A stretch of 64,000 bases of DNA from Hormiphora californensis (GCA_020137815.1 CM035354.1:5577423-5641422), one strand, 5' to 3'. Counted from the first letter of the stretch, positions 24,742-38,499 are shown. Notes: generated by a model from the sequence alone, not told the origin. Made by a program: numbers and translations.

Positions 24742-24885
24742 CGATCGAGGTGGTCATAAAGAGGTCAAGGTGGTCATAAAGAGGTCAAGGTGGTCATAAA
24801 GAGGTCGAGGTGGTCATAAAGAGGTCAAGATGGTCATAAGGAGGTCGAGATGGTCATAAGGAGGTCGAGATGGTCATAAGGAGGT
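24742..24885 (+). repeat. 20-bp minisatellite
   Basis: About seven copies of tggtcataaagaggtcaagg and close variants (later copies have taaggaggtcgaga). Confidence 0.9.
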
Positions 24886-25514
24886 GCAAGAGTCCGATCG
24901 TACAGTGGTTAGCTTGCTAAACTGGCACTAGCGTCGTTCAATTTACTTTTCCACCCCGCGTATAACGCTGATTCGGATTCTGATTAGCTCGCCATTCATT
25001 TCCCCGAAATATTTAGTTATTATATCCAACCATCTCATGCCTCCTGCCTCACATTTTATATTGTTTTGGATTTAATTAGTGATCCGCCAATTAAGTTATA
25101 CCGTCCCGTGAACTTAAAAACGGTTTGTTTAGGTAAACTGTACATAATAAAATCGTAATTTATAAAAGAACCTTTTAGAAATCGTTTTTCAGAATTTCAC
25201 ACATGTTCTAAGTACCTGCTTCCAAAACAAAAATCCTTCTTTTTCTCATCACAAGGGGAGGTTATCAGTACCCGTATATAATGATCAAGATGCTCTTGGT
25301 GACGTATGTACAGTTCTCTCTCTCGCTCTCTCAATTAATATCTCAGACCCACAAAATGCAGTTTTAGTAGAACACAGCTCAAGTATGAGGAACACGCTGC
25401 ATCAGTACACCGTACTATATAACACAACATGTTCATCGCTTTAAATACTCTTCAAACCGCTCAAAACACTCTTCATCGTTTCTTTCACATTGACGTACAC
25501 ATAAAAAGTCTATC

Positions 25515-28135
25515 TTAGTTTGTCATGATAGGCTGATGATTGTCTATCCTTTCCAGGAGCCTCTCAGAGTATCCAGGTGAGTAATACCTAGAAAGATGGA
25601 TTGTTAGTTGGAAGCTATCGGACATCGCCAAATACTAATTCCAGAGAACAAGAACAATTCATTAACGTAGTCTAGAGAACAAGTCATTAAAGTATAATAA
25701 GGATTACATACCTGACAATTTCTTCTGGGTAGCAACCGTTAATAATGTTAATGTATTCCATGAGGGCTGAACCAGGCTCTGCCTTGATTTCCTGAACCTT
25801 CTTCAGACCACCCGATGTCACGAACAACCTCCTAGCCTTGGCATCATGGGGCAGTACCTGAGAGGGGATATGTATCGTTAGTTTTCTAGAAGCTAACATT
25901 GCTTCTCACACGACTACTCTGATAGAACCCCCCTATCGCACAATTACTAAAACAGTGTTACGTACCTTTGAGAACTGTGCCACAACGTGTTTCAGAATGT
26001 TAGGAGGGGCATCGTGCAACAGGGGCTCAAGTGCGGGAAGGTGGACACACTTTTGTAGAATGTTCTTTAGGGCCTTCTTAGCCTGGAAAACACAATTTTT
26101 AGTTCTTTATGCCCAGCAAATACTGCAAAAGAAGTGTAAGACAATTAATCTGATAGTATCTAATTACCTTGATCTGTAGATCCTCTGAACTTCCTGCTCT
26201 AAGGTAGCACTGTAGTAGTGTAGGGAGAACATTGGCCTGGGCGACTGCCTTGGCATGTTCGGGGGTGTGCCTGCCAGCCTGTCCCAGAGCCCATGCAGCA
26301 GCAGCCTGTGTAGGAGGCAACATGGTTAGTTACAATCTCAGTACACTAAAATATCAGGTTCAATTCTCCCGTCCCTACCTCACTAAATGATCGCACGAGT
26401 TACACACCTGGATATGGTCTTCCTGTTCCTCCTGTAAGGCAATTGCCAACTGGACAACGCCCTTGGATACAATGACAGCCATTGCCAAGTTCTCAGAATG
26501 TGCAGCAACATAACCCAACATCATAATTCCAGGAAGTCTGACATTTCCGGCACTGTCACCCACGTAGTCGATTACAGCTGCTACTCCTCCAGCGTTTACG
26601 ATAAGTTGTGCCAGCTGAGGGGAGGGAGGTGATTAGAGAGAGAAAAGAAAAGGAGAGATTGTTACTCGAAGTAAAGAAAGAGAGCAGAGAAGCCTGTGCT
26701 TGTTTTTGATCCATGTTTTGATGTCGCTACGTTGTCAAGGCAACTCTGTGTAAGGCGCGCGAAAACAGGGGTCCTTTCATTCCAAGCGCGTTGGACCGTT
26801 CTCGCGCGCGACGTAAAGTTTCCATCAAGATTTCTAAATAATCCTTCGTGGAGTTCAAATCGTGCAGGTGTGCGTGTGTCATGACAGTGTGTGCAGTAAT
26901 AAGGTGGCACATATTGCGTTACCTCTGGAGTATGCTTAGCAACCTCTCGGATCAAAGTAGCACAGTTCTTCTTGACGTATTCGTCCGAATCTGAAAATGT
27001 ACTAGCGTGTGACTGATGCATTCTACTCCCAAAAAAGAGAGAAAGTACAGAAAAAGAGATAGTTATGTCCAGAAAAACAAATTGTGCCTACCTTTGAGGC
27101 AGGTTAGAACGTTGGGGAAGATCTCAGCCTCGACAACCATTTCAGCAAGCTCCACGGAGTGCTTGCTAATCTGGGAGAGAGCTGAGAAGACCTGTCGCTT
27201 CAGTTTGGCATCGGGATTCAGGGTTAGGTTGGCCAGATGGGCGATGGCACCCGCGTCCACCACAGTCTGTGCCAGCTCTGGAAAGAGACACGAGGTTAGA
27301 AATTAGTCTACAATAGTGTATTCTCCCAACAAGTTCTACTTACCGGGGGAGTGTTTGCTGATATCAGAGAGTGCAGATGCAGCAATCCTCTTCAGGGACA
27401 GTTCAGGTTCCTGAATACACAGGACAAGAAGGGGCACCTGCTCCACTGTCTACCACGCTCTGAGCCAGCTCACCATTGTGCCTGGCAATGTAACCTAGAG
27501 CCCAGGCGGCAGCCTCCTTCACACCAGGGTCGAATTCCTCCAGGCAGATTGCCAGGGCGTCCAAGGCACCCGAGTCAACAACTGCCTGTAATAGATCAAC
27601 TGATAATAGTATGTGTGGAAGATGCATTTTAGACGGGACAATCAAGAACCAAGAGTTTCTAAGAAAATCCAAATATGGAATAAACGGGGGCCTACCTGAG
27701 CGAGAGGAGGGGAGTGCTTTGCAACTGCTCGGAGAACAAAAGCAGCAGCTTTCTTGTAGAATCGATTCTGTTCGGCCAGGGAGTACACTAGCTGAGGCAG
27801 GATATCTCCTTTAACTACGGCCTCCGCAAGATCGTCACTGTAATTCGCGAGACGGCCGAGAGCAAGGGCGGCCGTCTGTTGAACGGATGGGACAATATCC
27901 AGAAGGAGAGGTCGGAGAAGGGACATTACACCTAGAAAGAGGGAAATGTCAACAAAATAAAATTAGGGTCACTCTTTGGCTGCACAATAAAAAGTTCATT
28001 CTTGCGATCATTACCGGCATTTTGGAGGGTCTCGATGTTCTGGGGACGAGTTGAGAGGTCGGCGACAGCTTGTACGAAGGCTGTCCTGGCCTTTTGGTAC
28101 TGCTCAAAGACATTTAAGATTTGCCGTGTAGTCAT
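25515..28135 (-). CDS. SPAG6: Sperm-associated antigen 6 (PF16), central apparatus protein
   Basis: SPAG6/PF16 is an armadillo-repeat protein of the central-pair apparatus that stabilises the C1 microtubule and is needed for ciliary beating. Ten exons join with matching phases: 28135-28015, 27931-27696, 27585-27344, 27277-27092, 26990-26923, 26614-26408, 26305-26168, 26082-25966, 25857-25712, 25587-25515. Family landmarks run from end to end: VFEQYQKART, RLANYSDDLAEAVV, AEQNRFYKKAAAFVL, LPGIMMLGYVAAHSENLA, AWALGQAGRHTPEHA, RRLFVTSGGLKKVQEIKAEP and the C-terminal RYYSPGYSERLL. In exon 3 one surplus base near 27438 shifts the frame exactly between VVDSGA and VPLLVLCIQEPE. It lies about 240 bp downstream of DRC1 on the same strand, and its ATG follows a 3' splice acceptor by 2 nt. 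Confidence 0.93.
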
Positions 28136-28137
28136 GT

Positions 28138-28155
28138 CTAGTTAGGGGCAAGATG
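28138..28155 (-). promoter_or_regulatory. 3' splice acceptor 2 nt before the SPAG6 ATG
   Basis: On the minus strand the tract cttgcccctaactag is followed by ac and then ATG. There is no space for a separate 5' exon and promoter that I can see in the 240-bp gap to DRC1. It is best explained as a trans-splice acceptor (inference). Confidence 0.55.
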
Positions 28156-28375
28156 GTTAGATTATTAACTTACACAAAACTTGCCGAGAAATAAACCGGG
28201 TAAAATCTCACAGGGGTGTTATCAAAATTAAATAAAAAACAACAGAAATTCTATAAAACATCAACTGATCTGTCTCTCTCTGCTTCACTCACTGTCTTTC
28301 TTTGTTTTTCACATAAAAACCTCTCTGGCCAGCTCAGATCTCATTATCACGCAAGGTGTGTGAGTGTGAGATGAA

Positions 28376-30467
28376 TTAGGAATCGATAGCATAGTCACGG
28401 AGCACTTCAGATGGGATAGTGTGGGTGGGAGGAATTTGGAGATCCTGATTCACCCGAGATCCAATGTACTGCTGCAACAACATTCTCAACTCTGAGTTCT
28501 GATTCTGAAGTTTGTCCGTATCCTCGATAAGTTTAGCCCTCTGTGCCAGTACACCATGGTATTTCTGTAGACCCTCAAGAAGCGCATCCCATTTCAACTC
28601 GTGTGAGTTAGGCAGAATGTTGGCCAGTGCCTGCCAATACCCCGCATCATTCCCACTGTCCCTCGCGGGGGCTGTACTGTCAAACTCAACAGCCGGCTTG
28701 TGGGTTGTAACTTTATTAGGTGATACACTATCAGCAACAAAGAGTCGGATGGCTTTGAGAACCTCATTAGGGTGGATTAGATTGGCTTGTTCTGGGTTGT
28801 CCTCCACGGTAGCCAGGAAATACTCAGTTAACCTGTTGATGTCATCCTCCGTCTCAACTCCAATCGCCTTAAAGATGGAGTCCAACTTCATTAGTAGCCT
28901 TTCATCGTGTTCTAGAGGGGCAAGGAGATGCACTAATTTCTTTTCCACGAGGAAATCCGCTTCAGCACACAGAAGCTCTAAAACCAATTTGATAAGAACG
29001 GGGCTAAACTTGTGCCCCTTGCCCTCTCCTCCCATTGTGGACCGGGAGAACTCCAACTGACCACTGCCAGCTTCTGAAGCCGCTCTCATAATGTCATCAA
29101 CAGCAGCACGGGCCGATTTGAGAGATGAGGTAGATGCCTGTTTTGGAGGTTCACCAGCTAGGAGTGGCCGACCCTCGCCCTCTAGGACCTTAGCTGTCTC
29201 TGGAACACTCCAGTCCAGTCCAAGTTGCTGACAGTGAACTATACTATCCTCATCCATGACCTTCTTGGCCAACTCCATGGCTTCCTCCTCATTCATGACC
29301 CACACATCGATGAATTTCTTGGTGTCCGTAGCCTGGAAATGCTTTGATTTCTTCTGAAGTTCCTTGAATTGATCCGTTATCCGTTTGTAAACATCCGCTA
29401 GCTGCTGATTCTCATCTCTGTAGTGAGCCTCCTGTTTGGCGAACTTGCTCTTTAAATTGTTTAGGGTGTCCTGGAGTCGGGTGATCTTCCGCTTCTGTTG
29501 AGATTTTGTGATCGTGTTCTCCTCATCCCTCTTCTTGAGTACTTGGAAATTGTAGTCCAGTTTCTCTGAGTTAAGCTGATATGTAGCTCGCATGGCCTGG
29601 AGTTGTTGCTCTAAAACCTGAACATCCGTCTCCAGTTTGATCTTCACCATGTTGTATTCCTCGGCATCCTGCACCCTGAGATGTTGCAGTTGGGCCGCAA
29701 AATCATCCACCCGCTGCTCTGACTCCTTCAGATTTTCCACCTCCTTGTTGGATCGCTGAGACATCAATCCCTCCCACTCTCCCCGTTGATTTTCTAGAAG
29801 CTCCAGCCGCTCACTCTCAAATGCCTGATCGATCTTAGTGAGCTCTTCCCTGTAGGCCTTTTGGAGATTCTTCACTTGAGCATTCATTCGCTCAATGATC
29901 AGATCAATATCTTCCGCCTGCTTCTTCAAATCCTTCACATACTGATCGTCTTTAGCCTTGAGCTCGAGTTGAAATGCCTGGATGATCTTCTCTTTCTCGG
30001 CAATCATACTGTTGATCAGTTCCCGCTGGTTAGTCATCATGTCATCTAGGACCTGGGGGACCTTGAGAGAGTGGGCAGTGTCCCACCTCTTAGTGATCTC
30101 CTCAAACCTTTCCATACTCGCCTTCACCTCAGCTTCCAACTTCTCTCTCCTCTCCTTGTTGGTTTTCTCCTCTTCCACCTTCCTCGGCGTCCTCTCGAGC
30201 CATAGCAGCTACCCCAACATTAGTGACCAACTCCGAACCGTCATAACGGAGCTTCTCGATTCTTTGGGAGCTCATATTGATCTGTTTGAAGCTCTTTCCA
30301 GAGTCCTTATCCGCAGTTGACTCATCCTTCACCTGACTGACAGTGTTACCCTCATTTTTGGTGTTTTTGTTGCGCTTGGTGATCCGATCCTGTCGAGCAA
30401 GGATTCGCTCCTCGCGCTTCTTGGAGTCTACAGATGGTCCAGGGGCTTCCTCAGCATTGGTACTCAT
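28376..30467 (-). CDS. DRC1: Dynein regulatory complex subunit 1
   Basis: DRC1 is a long coiled-coil scaffold of the nexin-dynein regulatory complex on axonemal doublets. The ORF of about 700 codons has no intron. It contains family landmarks near the N-terminus (LVTNVGVAAMARE), a continuous coiled coil through most of the chain, and the C-terminal block QNSELRMLLQQYIGSRVNQD followed by LQIPPT, close to the animal family in length. A single surplus base around 30190-30196 breaks the frame between AMARE and TPRKVEEEKTNKERREK. The ATG chosen at 30467 lies 9 nt after a 3' splice acceptor. The next gene upstream (CFAP210) ends 223 bp away on the same strand. Confidence 0.9.
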
Positions 30468-30475
30468 GGTCACGT

Positions 30476-30495
30476 CTACAGAGGGAGGGAGGTGG
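30476..30495 (-). promoter_or_regulatory. 3' splice acceptor before the DRC1 ATG
   Basis: The minus-strand tract cctccctccctctgtag ends 8 nt before the DRC1 ATG, inside the 223-bp gap after CFAP210. Candidate trans-splice acceptor. Confidence 0.55.
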
Positions 30496-30690
30496 AGTTA
30501 AGAGGGGAGTTATAGTAGTAAAAGGGGGGGTTTCAGGGGAGGAAAAACAAAATTATAAATGAATTCAACGATATATAAAAACTTTGACAAAAACATTGTT
30601 GATCATCCTGTTTTGAAACTGCTTAGTAAAATCGAATTAGGAAGTTCTATATTTTGCAAACGTCTCTGAGTACAGCCCTGCATGACCCTA

Positions 30691-32317
30691 TCACCAAACA
30701 AAACCAAGCCTCTTGCTAGTTGAGGAAAGCTCATTGACCTTTTTCGCTGCTCCATTGGCAAATCGAGGTAAGCTGGTTCCCATAAGCATCATTTGCCTGG
30801 TAAGCTCGGTCGAAGGTTGCTTTTCCCCTCGAAAATTGGTCCATTACCACCTCCAGCACCAGCATTTTTCGCCTTTATCAGAGGTCCTACTGGTCGTCCC
30901 CGTTCCTTGGCAGTTTCGATGACAGCATCAGCGTACCTCTGGAATTCATCTTCCTCTTCCTTGACCATCTGAGCAGACCGTTTATCCGCCTCCAACTTCG
31001 CTGTGCCGATCCACCTGGAATTTCTTGGCTCGATCTGAGGCCTGCTGTTGGAGAATGCTCTGGAACCTCCAACTCCTCCATGGTACGACCCTTGTTCCTC
31101 TCATCCTGTTCCTGGAAGTATGCCTGGTCCTCACAGACTCTCCTTTGCAGATCAAGGTTCTGGTCCTGGTTTGTTTGAAATTGTTTCAATTCATTGGCAT
31201 TCATTGTTTCCATTCGGTGTTTATTGATTTCTTTCTGCATGTTCACTCGTTTCTGTTTCGCTGCAATTTCTTCAGCTTCCCTCTTTGCGTCCCTCTCTGC
31301 AACAGCCTGGGCAATCCTGGAATCCTCATCATCAACTTGCTCCTTGATGAGAGTCGACAAATGGTTTACCATGGCTTGCTGGTGGTCCTGGAATGACTGG
31401 AAGAGCTCACCTTCTCGTCTCTTTCTGAGTTCAGCCATCTTCTTTTTAGCATTGGCATACAGTTTGATCTCCTTCTCGTTCCTCTTTTCAGCGACCTGCT
31501 GCTGCTCTTTGATCATCTTCTCGAGTTCCATGTGTTCATCATAAGTCTTCTTCAGATCTTTTGCTTTTGCCTCCCTCTTCTTGATTTTCAATTCCTGTTC
31601 TTTGTGGAATTGCTCAACATCTTTATGTATGGCTTTTCCCTCCTCGATGTCTTGCACTCGCTCAGCTATGGCGTACCTTCGTTTCTCTTGAGCTTGCTCG
31701 TACTGCGTCTTACGGAGTTCAGCAGACTGTTTGCTTCGGACTTCCGCTTTCTCCCGTTCCACTCTGGCAGCTTCCTGTCGCTGTTTTTCCTCCCACTCAA
31801 GAAGATGATCATCGGCGTTCTTCATTGCATTATCAATCTCCTTCTTCAGCTCAATTTGAGCTTCCCTCTCCTTAATGACTTCAGATAACAACAAAGCTCC
31901 GTGGAAACCCTTCACACGATCGGTCTGGTAGTACTGGAGCTTCTTGGCGTGTTCAATAGCAGCTTTCCGTTCTGCAGCTTTGATTTCAGCTTCCCCAATG
32001 TCAAGCTTTTGACGTGCCTTTTCTTCTTCCTCTTCTCTCAGTCGCCGAGCATTTAGGCGTTTGTTGCGCTTACCAACAATAGTATTACCCCATGCGCTCA
32101 CTTGGTTGATTGACTGCTCATGTTTCTCCTGGCGGTCTTTTTGAAGGTCAATAGCAAGTTGAACATCGGACGGAAGTTTGTTGTTTTTACGGTCTTGAAT
32201 AGCTTGCCATTCCTTCGATGAAAGAATCAAAATTTTCTCCTTGGACGGTGCTGGGGCTTCCTGAGACGATTGTGTCTTAGGAGAACCTTTCCGTCGCCCG
32301 TGCTGGACGGTTGCCAT
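30691..32317 (-). CDS. CFAP210: Cilia- and flagella-associated protein 210 (CCDC173)
   Basis: CFAP210 is a microtubule inner protein of axonemal doublets with a TPH-type coiled coil. The ORF starts at 32317 (ATGGCAACC), has ILSSKEWQAIQDRKNNKL near residue 40, and runs as a charged helix for about 430 codons in one frame. The end of the family is recognisable but split over four +1 frame breaks, near 31061, 30999, 30802 and 30770. The pieces in order include DRAKKFQVDRHSE, SAQMVKEEEDEFQRYADAV, GNGPIFEGK, then RPS/YQANDAYGNQL, then PRFANG and finally SKRLGFVW with stop TGA. Four surplus bases in under 300 bp while the first 1.25 kb has none is striking. A splice acceptor lies 5 nt before the ATG. 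It is the first recognised gene of a three-gene axonemal cluster. Confidence 0.85.
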
Positions 32318-32322
32318 GAATC

Positions 32323-32340
32323 CTAGGTAAACAGATCAAC
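32323..32340 (-). promoter_or_regulatory. 3' splice acceptor before the CFAP210 ATG
   Basis: The minus-strand tract gatctgtttacctag is followed by gattc and the ATG. A conventional 5' UTR intron is possible here because the upstream region is long. The same arrangement recurs at DRC1 and SPAG6, where it is harder to explain that way. Confidence 0.45.
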
Positions 32341-32499
32341 TTTCAAATAAGGTCAAAGACACAGTAATAGCAGAATGTAGTAGTGGGCGAAATTGCATGT
32401 AGGACAGAGGCAGGAGAGCCATTGTACAGGTGTTGCCATGGTGCTGCTCCTTTATCAAAATTTCTGTTGAATCAGTGATTGAAGTGGAATTTCGAATAA

Positions 32500-32640
32500 A
32501 AATGTTAACGCGCGCGCGGCTTCTTAATGACTTTGAGCGCGTAAACAATTTTGCGCGTACCAAAATTCTCGCGCCGTTTCGCGCATCTGTAACGTATTTC
32601 TTGCGTCGCGCGCTACACTTATAACCACCAACGGCCTAAA
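32500..32640. promoter_or_regulatory. GCGC-rich segment upstream of CFAP210
   Basis: A cluster of GCGC/CGCG words (gcgcgcgcggc, gagcgcg, tttgcgcg, ctcgcgccg, gcgtcgcgcgc) lies in otherwise AT-rich DNA about 180-320 bp upstream of the first gene of the ciliary cluster. Similar clusters lie upstream of beta-tubulin (about 38214-38262) and HMCES (about 50570). They could mark promoters; this is inference from position and composition. Confidence 0.35.
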
Positions 32641-33702
32641 CTGTGGGCAAAGTGGCGCGAATGAATGTTCAGTTGTCTTCCTCACCAAATTACGACCCGA
32701 TTAAGCCATATTTGGTGATTCAACGGGGCAGTGAACTTCCTAAGTCAGTGCCAGTTTGAATTTGGGCGGGAAGTGGCGGGCCCTCAGTATTCGTGATGAC
32801 GTGATATCACCTCGCAATCAGAGGTGGCTGGTTGATGACAGAAAACGTCGCATTTTACCCGCGTTGACGTCCCTTCCCTGTTCCTCCCCTCTTTCTAGTT
32901 TCTACTTCTAGAAGGCTCTTTGTCTCTGAGTGTACAACAGTTACAAGAAACCTTTATGTGGTCCAGTCAGATGATTGTTGAGTGTTGTGTCTGTTGGTTA
33001 CTAGGGAGACAGATGCTCTAATAGCAAATTAAGTGCTCTCTTTAGCTTCCCCATTTACATTCTCTTAGTCCGTCGCCAATGGCAGCGTCCTCTATAATAG
33101 AAGTCAGAAGAAACGAGAGAAGAGAGAGATCAGAGGGCTAGAGAGAGAAAAGGAGAGAACTCGAATGTTTGGAACGTTCGTTACCATGGTAAAGCCATTA
33201 TCAAGAACCCGGAGATGCCACCTTTCCTAACATACCCCTGCTCTAATGTCATTTTGTTGAAGCCGTAACTAGGGGCGACGGTTCAATCAAAATATCTCCA
33301 TTTCACAGCAGGCCCCCTGGAGCTGTATGTATTCCAGTGGTTGCCCCTGGTGACCACGGCCGATGTGCTAGTTCCACTGGAGGGAAATAGCCTCCACCAT
33401 CCCCTTTCAAATTGTTATTTGTGTTTCAACGTGTCACACATTGCACGAAAAACGATGGAAGAATGTCTCACACACAGTGGAACTGTCAGCCAACGTGGAA
33501 AGAGCTGCGTGTGAGTTTTCTATGTGATATCAGAGTACGCAGACAGTCCTGAAAATGTGCAAGTGAAGATCTCAAAAACTGTGTGCTGGTCACATAAACG
33601 CATGGCATATGTCGGTTTGTTGTTTTCTGTCCGGCAAAACTTCAATGAGTTCAATTCAAGCCACCATGAGGTCATTTTGAAATAATGTGCCATCCTCTGT
33701 AT

Positions 33703-33914
33703 GGCGGCGCCATACCCCATTTGATTCTCGACAGTGCGCTCAGATGGATCGCGGCGCCAGACAGGCCATCCTCGAAGTCAATTAAAGAGTTGTGACAGTC
33801 TGAAAGATACGTTTATGTCCCATTCAGCCCCATTACCGATACATTATCCCGTGCTGTCTGGCGCCGCGCCGCGACCCATCTGAGAATCAAATGGGGTATG
33901 GCGCCGCCATACAG
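33703..33914. repeat. Inverted pair of GGCGCC repeats
   Basis: The unit at 33703-33764 (tatggcggcgccatacccca to gcggcgccagacagg) is repeated in reverse at 33856-33914 (ctgtctggcgccgcgcc to tatggcgccgccatacag) around a unique spacer of about 90 bp. The pair resembles the long inverted ends of a small non-autonomous element. Confidence 0.75.
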
Positions 33915-34984
33915 ATCCCGTGTGCTGTCTTTATGACATTGCGATTGACAATGACTATCTACCCGTCTTTGATTGTAGGACATTTCCAACTCTAAAATCA
34001 GGGTGTGTAGTTGTACTGTGACTGTAGTGTACCAATTGTTGTACTTGTATTACAAGAGTACAATGTTATACGTGTATAATAGGTACACACACACTGTATA
34101 CTGTCTCAATATGTGTATCTCTACGACCTTTCCGCCGCGTGAGAGAGTCTCTACAATAAAACGTGTCAGGTGTCAACAGGTTGAGTGAGCTCCCTCTGTG
34201 AATGAGGTGATCTAATATATTCTAGTACTGATAGTGATGACGTAAGAAATAGAGGACACAGATAGTACCCATTTTATCTGGTTTGTCATGTTGCTTAAGA
34301 GTCATGGTACTGGTCATGGTGTGTTATACCACCTCGTGACAAGAGCCCAGGCATTATCTCTAAAAATGAGACAAACTCGGCCCTCGGGACTCTTGTGGCA
34401 CATTGGCAGGGGCGGGGACTATTATAACACGGAGAACCCTCCAGACAAGGAAGTCTGTATCATGATGATTTGTGGTGTGTGTATCTTTGTGGTGTACATT
34501 TGTGTGGGGCAAGGGAGACAAAGAGAGGGAGGGGGCGGGGGAAATAGTACAATGAGTAATGAGAGAGGGAGAGAAAGAGAGAAACATAATATTCCCTACC
34601 CACACACTGAGAAATACCAGACGAACATCAGGTGATCCTAGAGACCTGCTGCATATGGCAGTGTTAAAATATCCCTGAGAGTCTCACCCAAAAAGGACTG
34701 ATCGCTGCTGCCAGGGGCAATTAGTTGAGAATATGACAGTGAGAATGAAAGTGAGGCTGTGATAAATGAATAGTGAAAGAATATGGTCGCGACGGAGCTG
34801 TTGGTAATTTCTAATCTAAAGACTAGACTGTTCTCTTTCTCTCATTTACACACGAACACCTTGTAACCGCCAAATGAATATGCGCTAAGTGAAATGAATA
34901 TGCCGATGCGGAAAGAATAATGCATTAACGACGAACAGCATAGAACAAGGGACAGGGAACGCTCACACAGAGTCACAATTGGGG

Positions 34985-35530
34985 TAAGAAAGAGGGAGAC
35001 TAAGACAGTTACAGAGAGACAGAATAGGGGACGGTCACACACAGAGACAGAACAGGTGACAGTCACACACAGAGACAGACCAGGAGACAGTCACACACAG
35101 AGACAGAACAGGGGACAGTCACACAGAGACAGAACAGGGGACGGTCACACACAGAGACAGAACAGGGTACAGTCACACACAGAGACAGAACAGGGGACAG
35201 TCACACACAGAGACAGAACAGGGGACAGTCACACACAGAGACAGAACAGGAGACAGTCACACACACACAGACAGAACAGGGGACAGTCACACAGAAACAT
35301 AACAGGGGACAGTCACACACAGAGACAGAACAGGGGACAGTCACACACAGAGACAGAACAGGGGACAGTTACACACAGAGACAGAACAGGGGACAGTCGT
35401 CAGTCACACACAGGGACAGAACAGTCACACACCGAGACAGAACACAAAACAGGGGACAATCACACAGACAGAACACTGTTCTTAGAACAACAACAGGGGA
35501 CAGGAGACATAACAAGGGACAGTCACAGAG
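34985..35530 (+). repeat. Minisatellite, unit about 28-30 bp
   Basis: About sixteen variable copies of a unit containing agacagaacaggggacagtc. Unit length varies by loss or gain of 'ac' steps (cacacaca). Copies become irregular after about 35400. Confidence 0.9.
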
Positions 35531-36243
35531 AGAGACGAGACATGCCGGAGAGTTGAGACGTGTTACTCGGCTCCTTGTTATACAAACACGGAAACCTCCT
35601 TTATTCAAACACACGCGCTCCAGGTGTCCTGCTCCTCACATACACACATGTTCATCTCTCCACTCACAAAGCAGCTCTAGAATGATCTCCATCTCTTATT
35701 CATGTGGCCTGCATATAATATGCAACTCCTCTCTCTCTAGCTCACTTCCTTCCCCCTCTCTCTGTAATGCACCACTCAGAAGAGGGACACGTGACTTGCA
35801 GGATCAGGCCACTCAGATTTAATGCACACACGGACGCACCAACTCTCTCTTGGTAAAACCACCTCCACCCCATTACCCCATTTGAGACAAAGTAATAAAC
35901 GCAGAGATTTTACTGGGGGGTGAAGGTCAAATGTGTCATCAGGAAAAACATTGGAAACATCACAAAACGCAATGGGGGGTGTAGCTAGATCGGGGGACAG
36001 AATGATTGGTTTGGGGGACACTAATATTGTTGGGTTCGGGAAGATTCTACATTTCTCTGTCAACAAAGGGATATCAGAGCTCAGAACACTCTCTCGCTCG
36101 TTATATACAAAATAAAAATTCACGGCTAAAATAGTCATATATTTACAACAACTGCTCCTGTGGCCAGCTTAGGAAGAGTTAAAAGAAATAAATTAGTCAA
36201 CTCAAAAAAAGTTCTTGAGTCCATTTCTTTAATCCTGCTCTTC

Positions 36244-37838
<1,595 letters not shown>

Positions 37839-38499
37839 GATGAAGTTGTAAAGTTAAGCTCGAAAACAGTGACGAAATGTAGAATCAGCCGAAGTTGGTG
37901 AACCTTAAATCCTGGTGACTTTGGTTAGGCCAAGTGATGCCATGGAGATCAAAAAGTGACAAAAAGTGTTGCTACCCCCTCGGTTGCGAAATAATCAAAA
38001 ATAATGTTTCAGGTAAAAAAATTTATATACTCTAATAGAAATAATTATTTGCAATTTTTTCCAATAAAAATTATAACAAAAATAATTAATTAATTAGTAA
38101 TTAATCATAAAACAAATTTCTTCGTACCCTACCCCCTACAAGATCTTTTGTCAAATTTATCCAACGCGACCACCAAATTGAGACTCTTTAATCCTTTGCC
38201 GAGAAAAGTCATTCGCGCGCGTCGTTACTTCATGCCGCGCACATCAGTATCCCGCGCGGCGGCTGGCCCGAAAACTTGGCCAAGATTTTGGGGCGGGCTT
38301 TTCAAAATTTGTCTTTCACTTTTTAAAATACAAACTTCTTCTCTTTTCATTTTGCTTTTCGACTGTAAAAATGGGACCTTAGCCGTCATTCCATACCAAA
38401 AATGTATTCCTCTATGTACAGGAGACGATTTGTTGTGTAAGAAGTAATGTCCTCTCTTGCACATCAATCATCAACACTACTTTAAACAAATTAATTTGA
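37839..38499. other. Upstream region of beta-tubulin
   Basis: The segment from 37980 to 38130 is very AT-rich. A cluster of CG-rich words (cgcgcgcg, gccgcgc, cccgcgcgg) lies at about 38214-38262 and could be the tubulin promoter. No gene seen. Confidence 0.4.

Larger units (their letters stand above)
32641..36243. other. Intergenic region with repeats
   Basis: No gene recognised between CFAP210 and beta-tubulin. It contains two inverted GGCGCC repeats and a minisatellite at about 34985-35530. Short frames on either strand look random. Confidence 0.5.

Noticed and set aside
24893-24960. tRNA-like sequence (gtacagtggttagcttgct...gttcaattta)
   Set aside because: It has a box-A-like and a weak box-B-like word but no foldable acceptor or anticodon arm; at best a decayed tRNA-derived repeat.
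30996-31065. Two ultra-short GT-AG introns (22 and 19 nt) in CFAP210
   Set aside because: Removing gttccagagcattctccaac+ag and gtggatcggcacagcgaag would also restore frame, but the peptide between them (LQQQASDRAKKFQVDRHSE) has the helix character and spacing expected of the family, so two +1 breaks fit better.
35776-36138. A 120-codon minus-strand frame downstream of beta-tubulin
   Set aside because: No domain, no splice or start context, and it probably lies in the tubulin 3' region.
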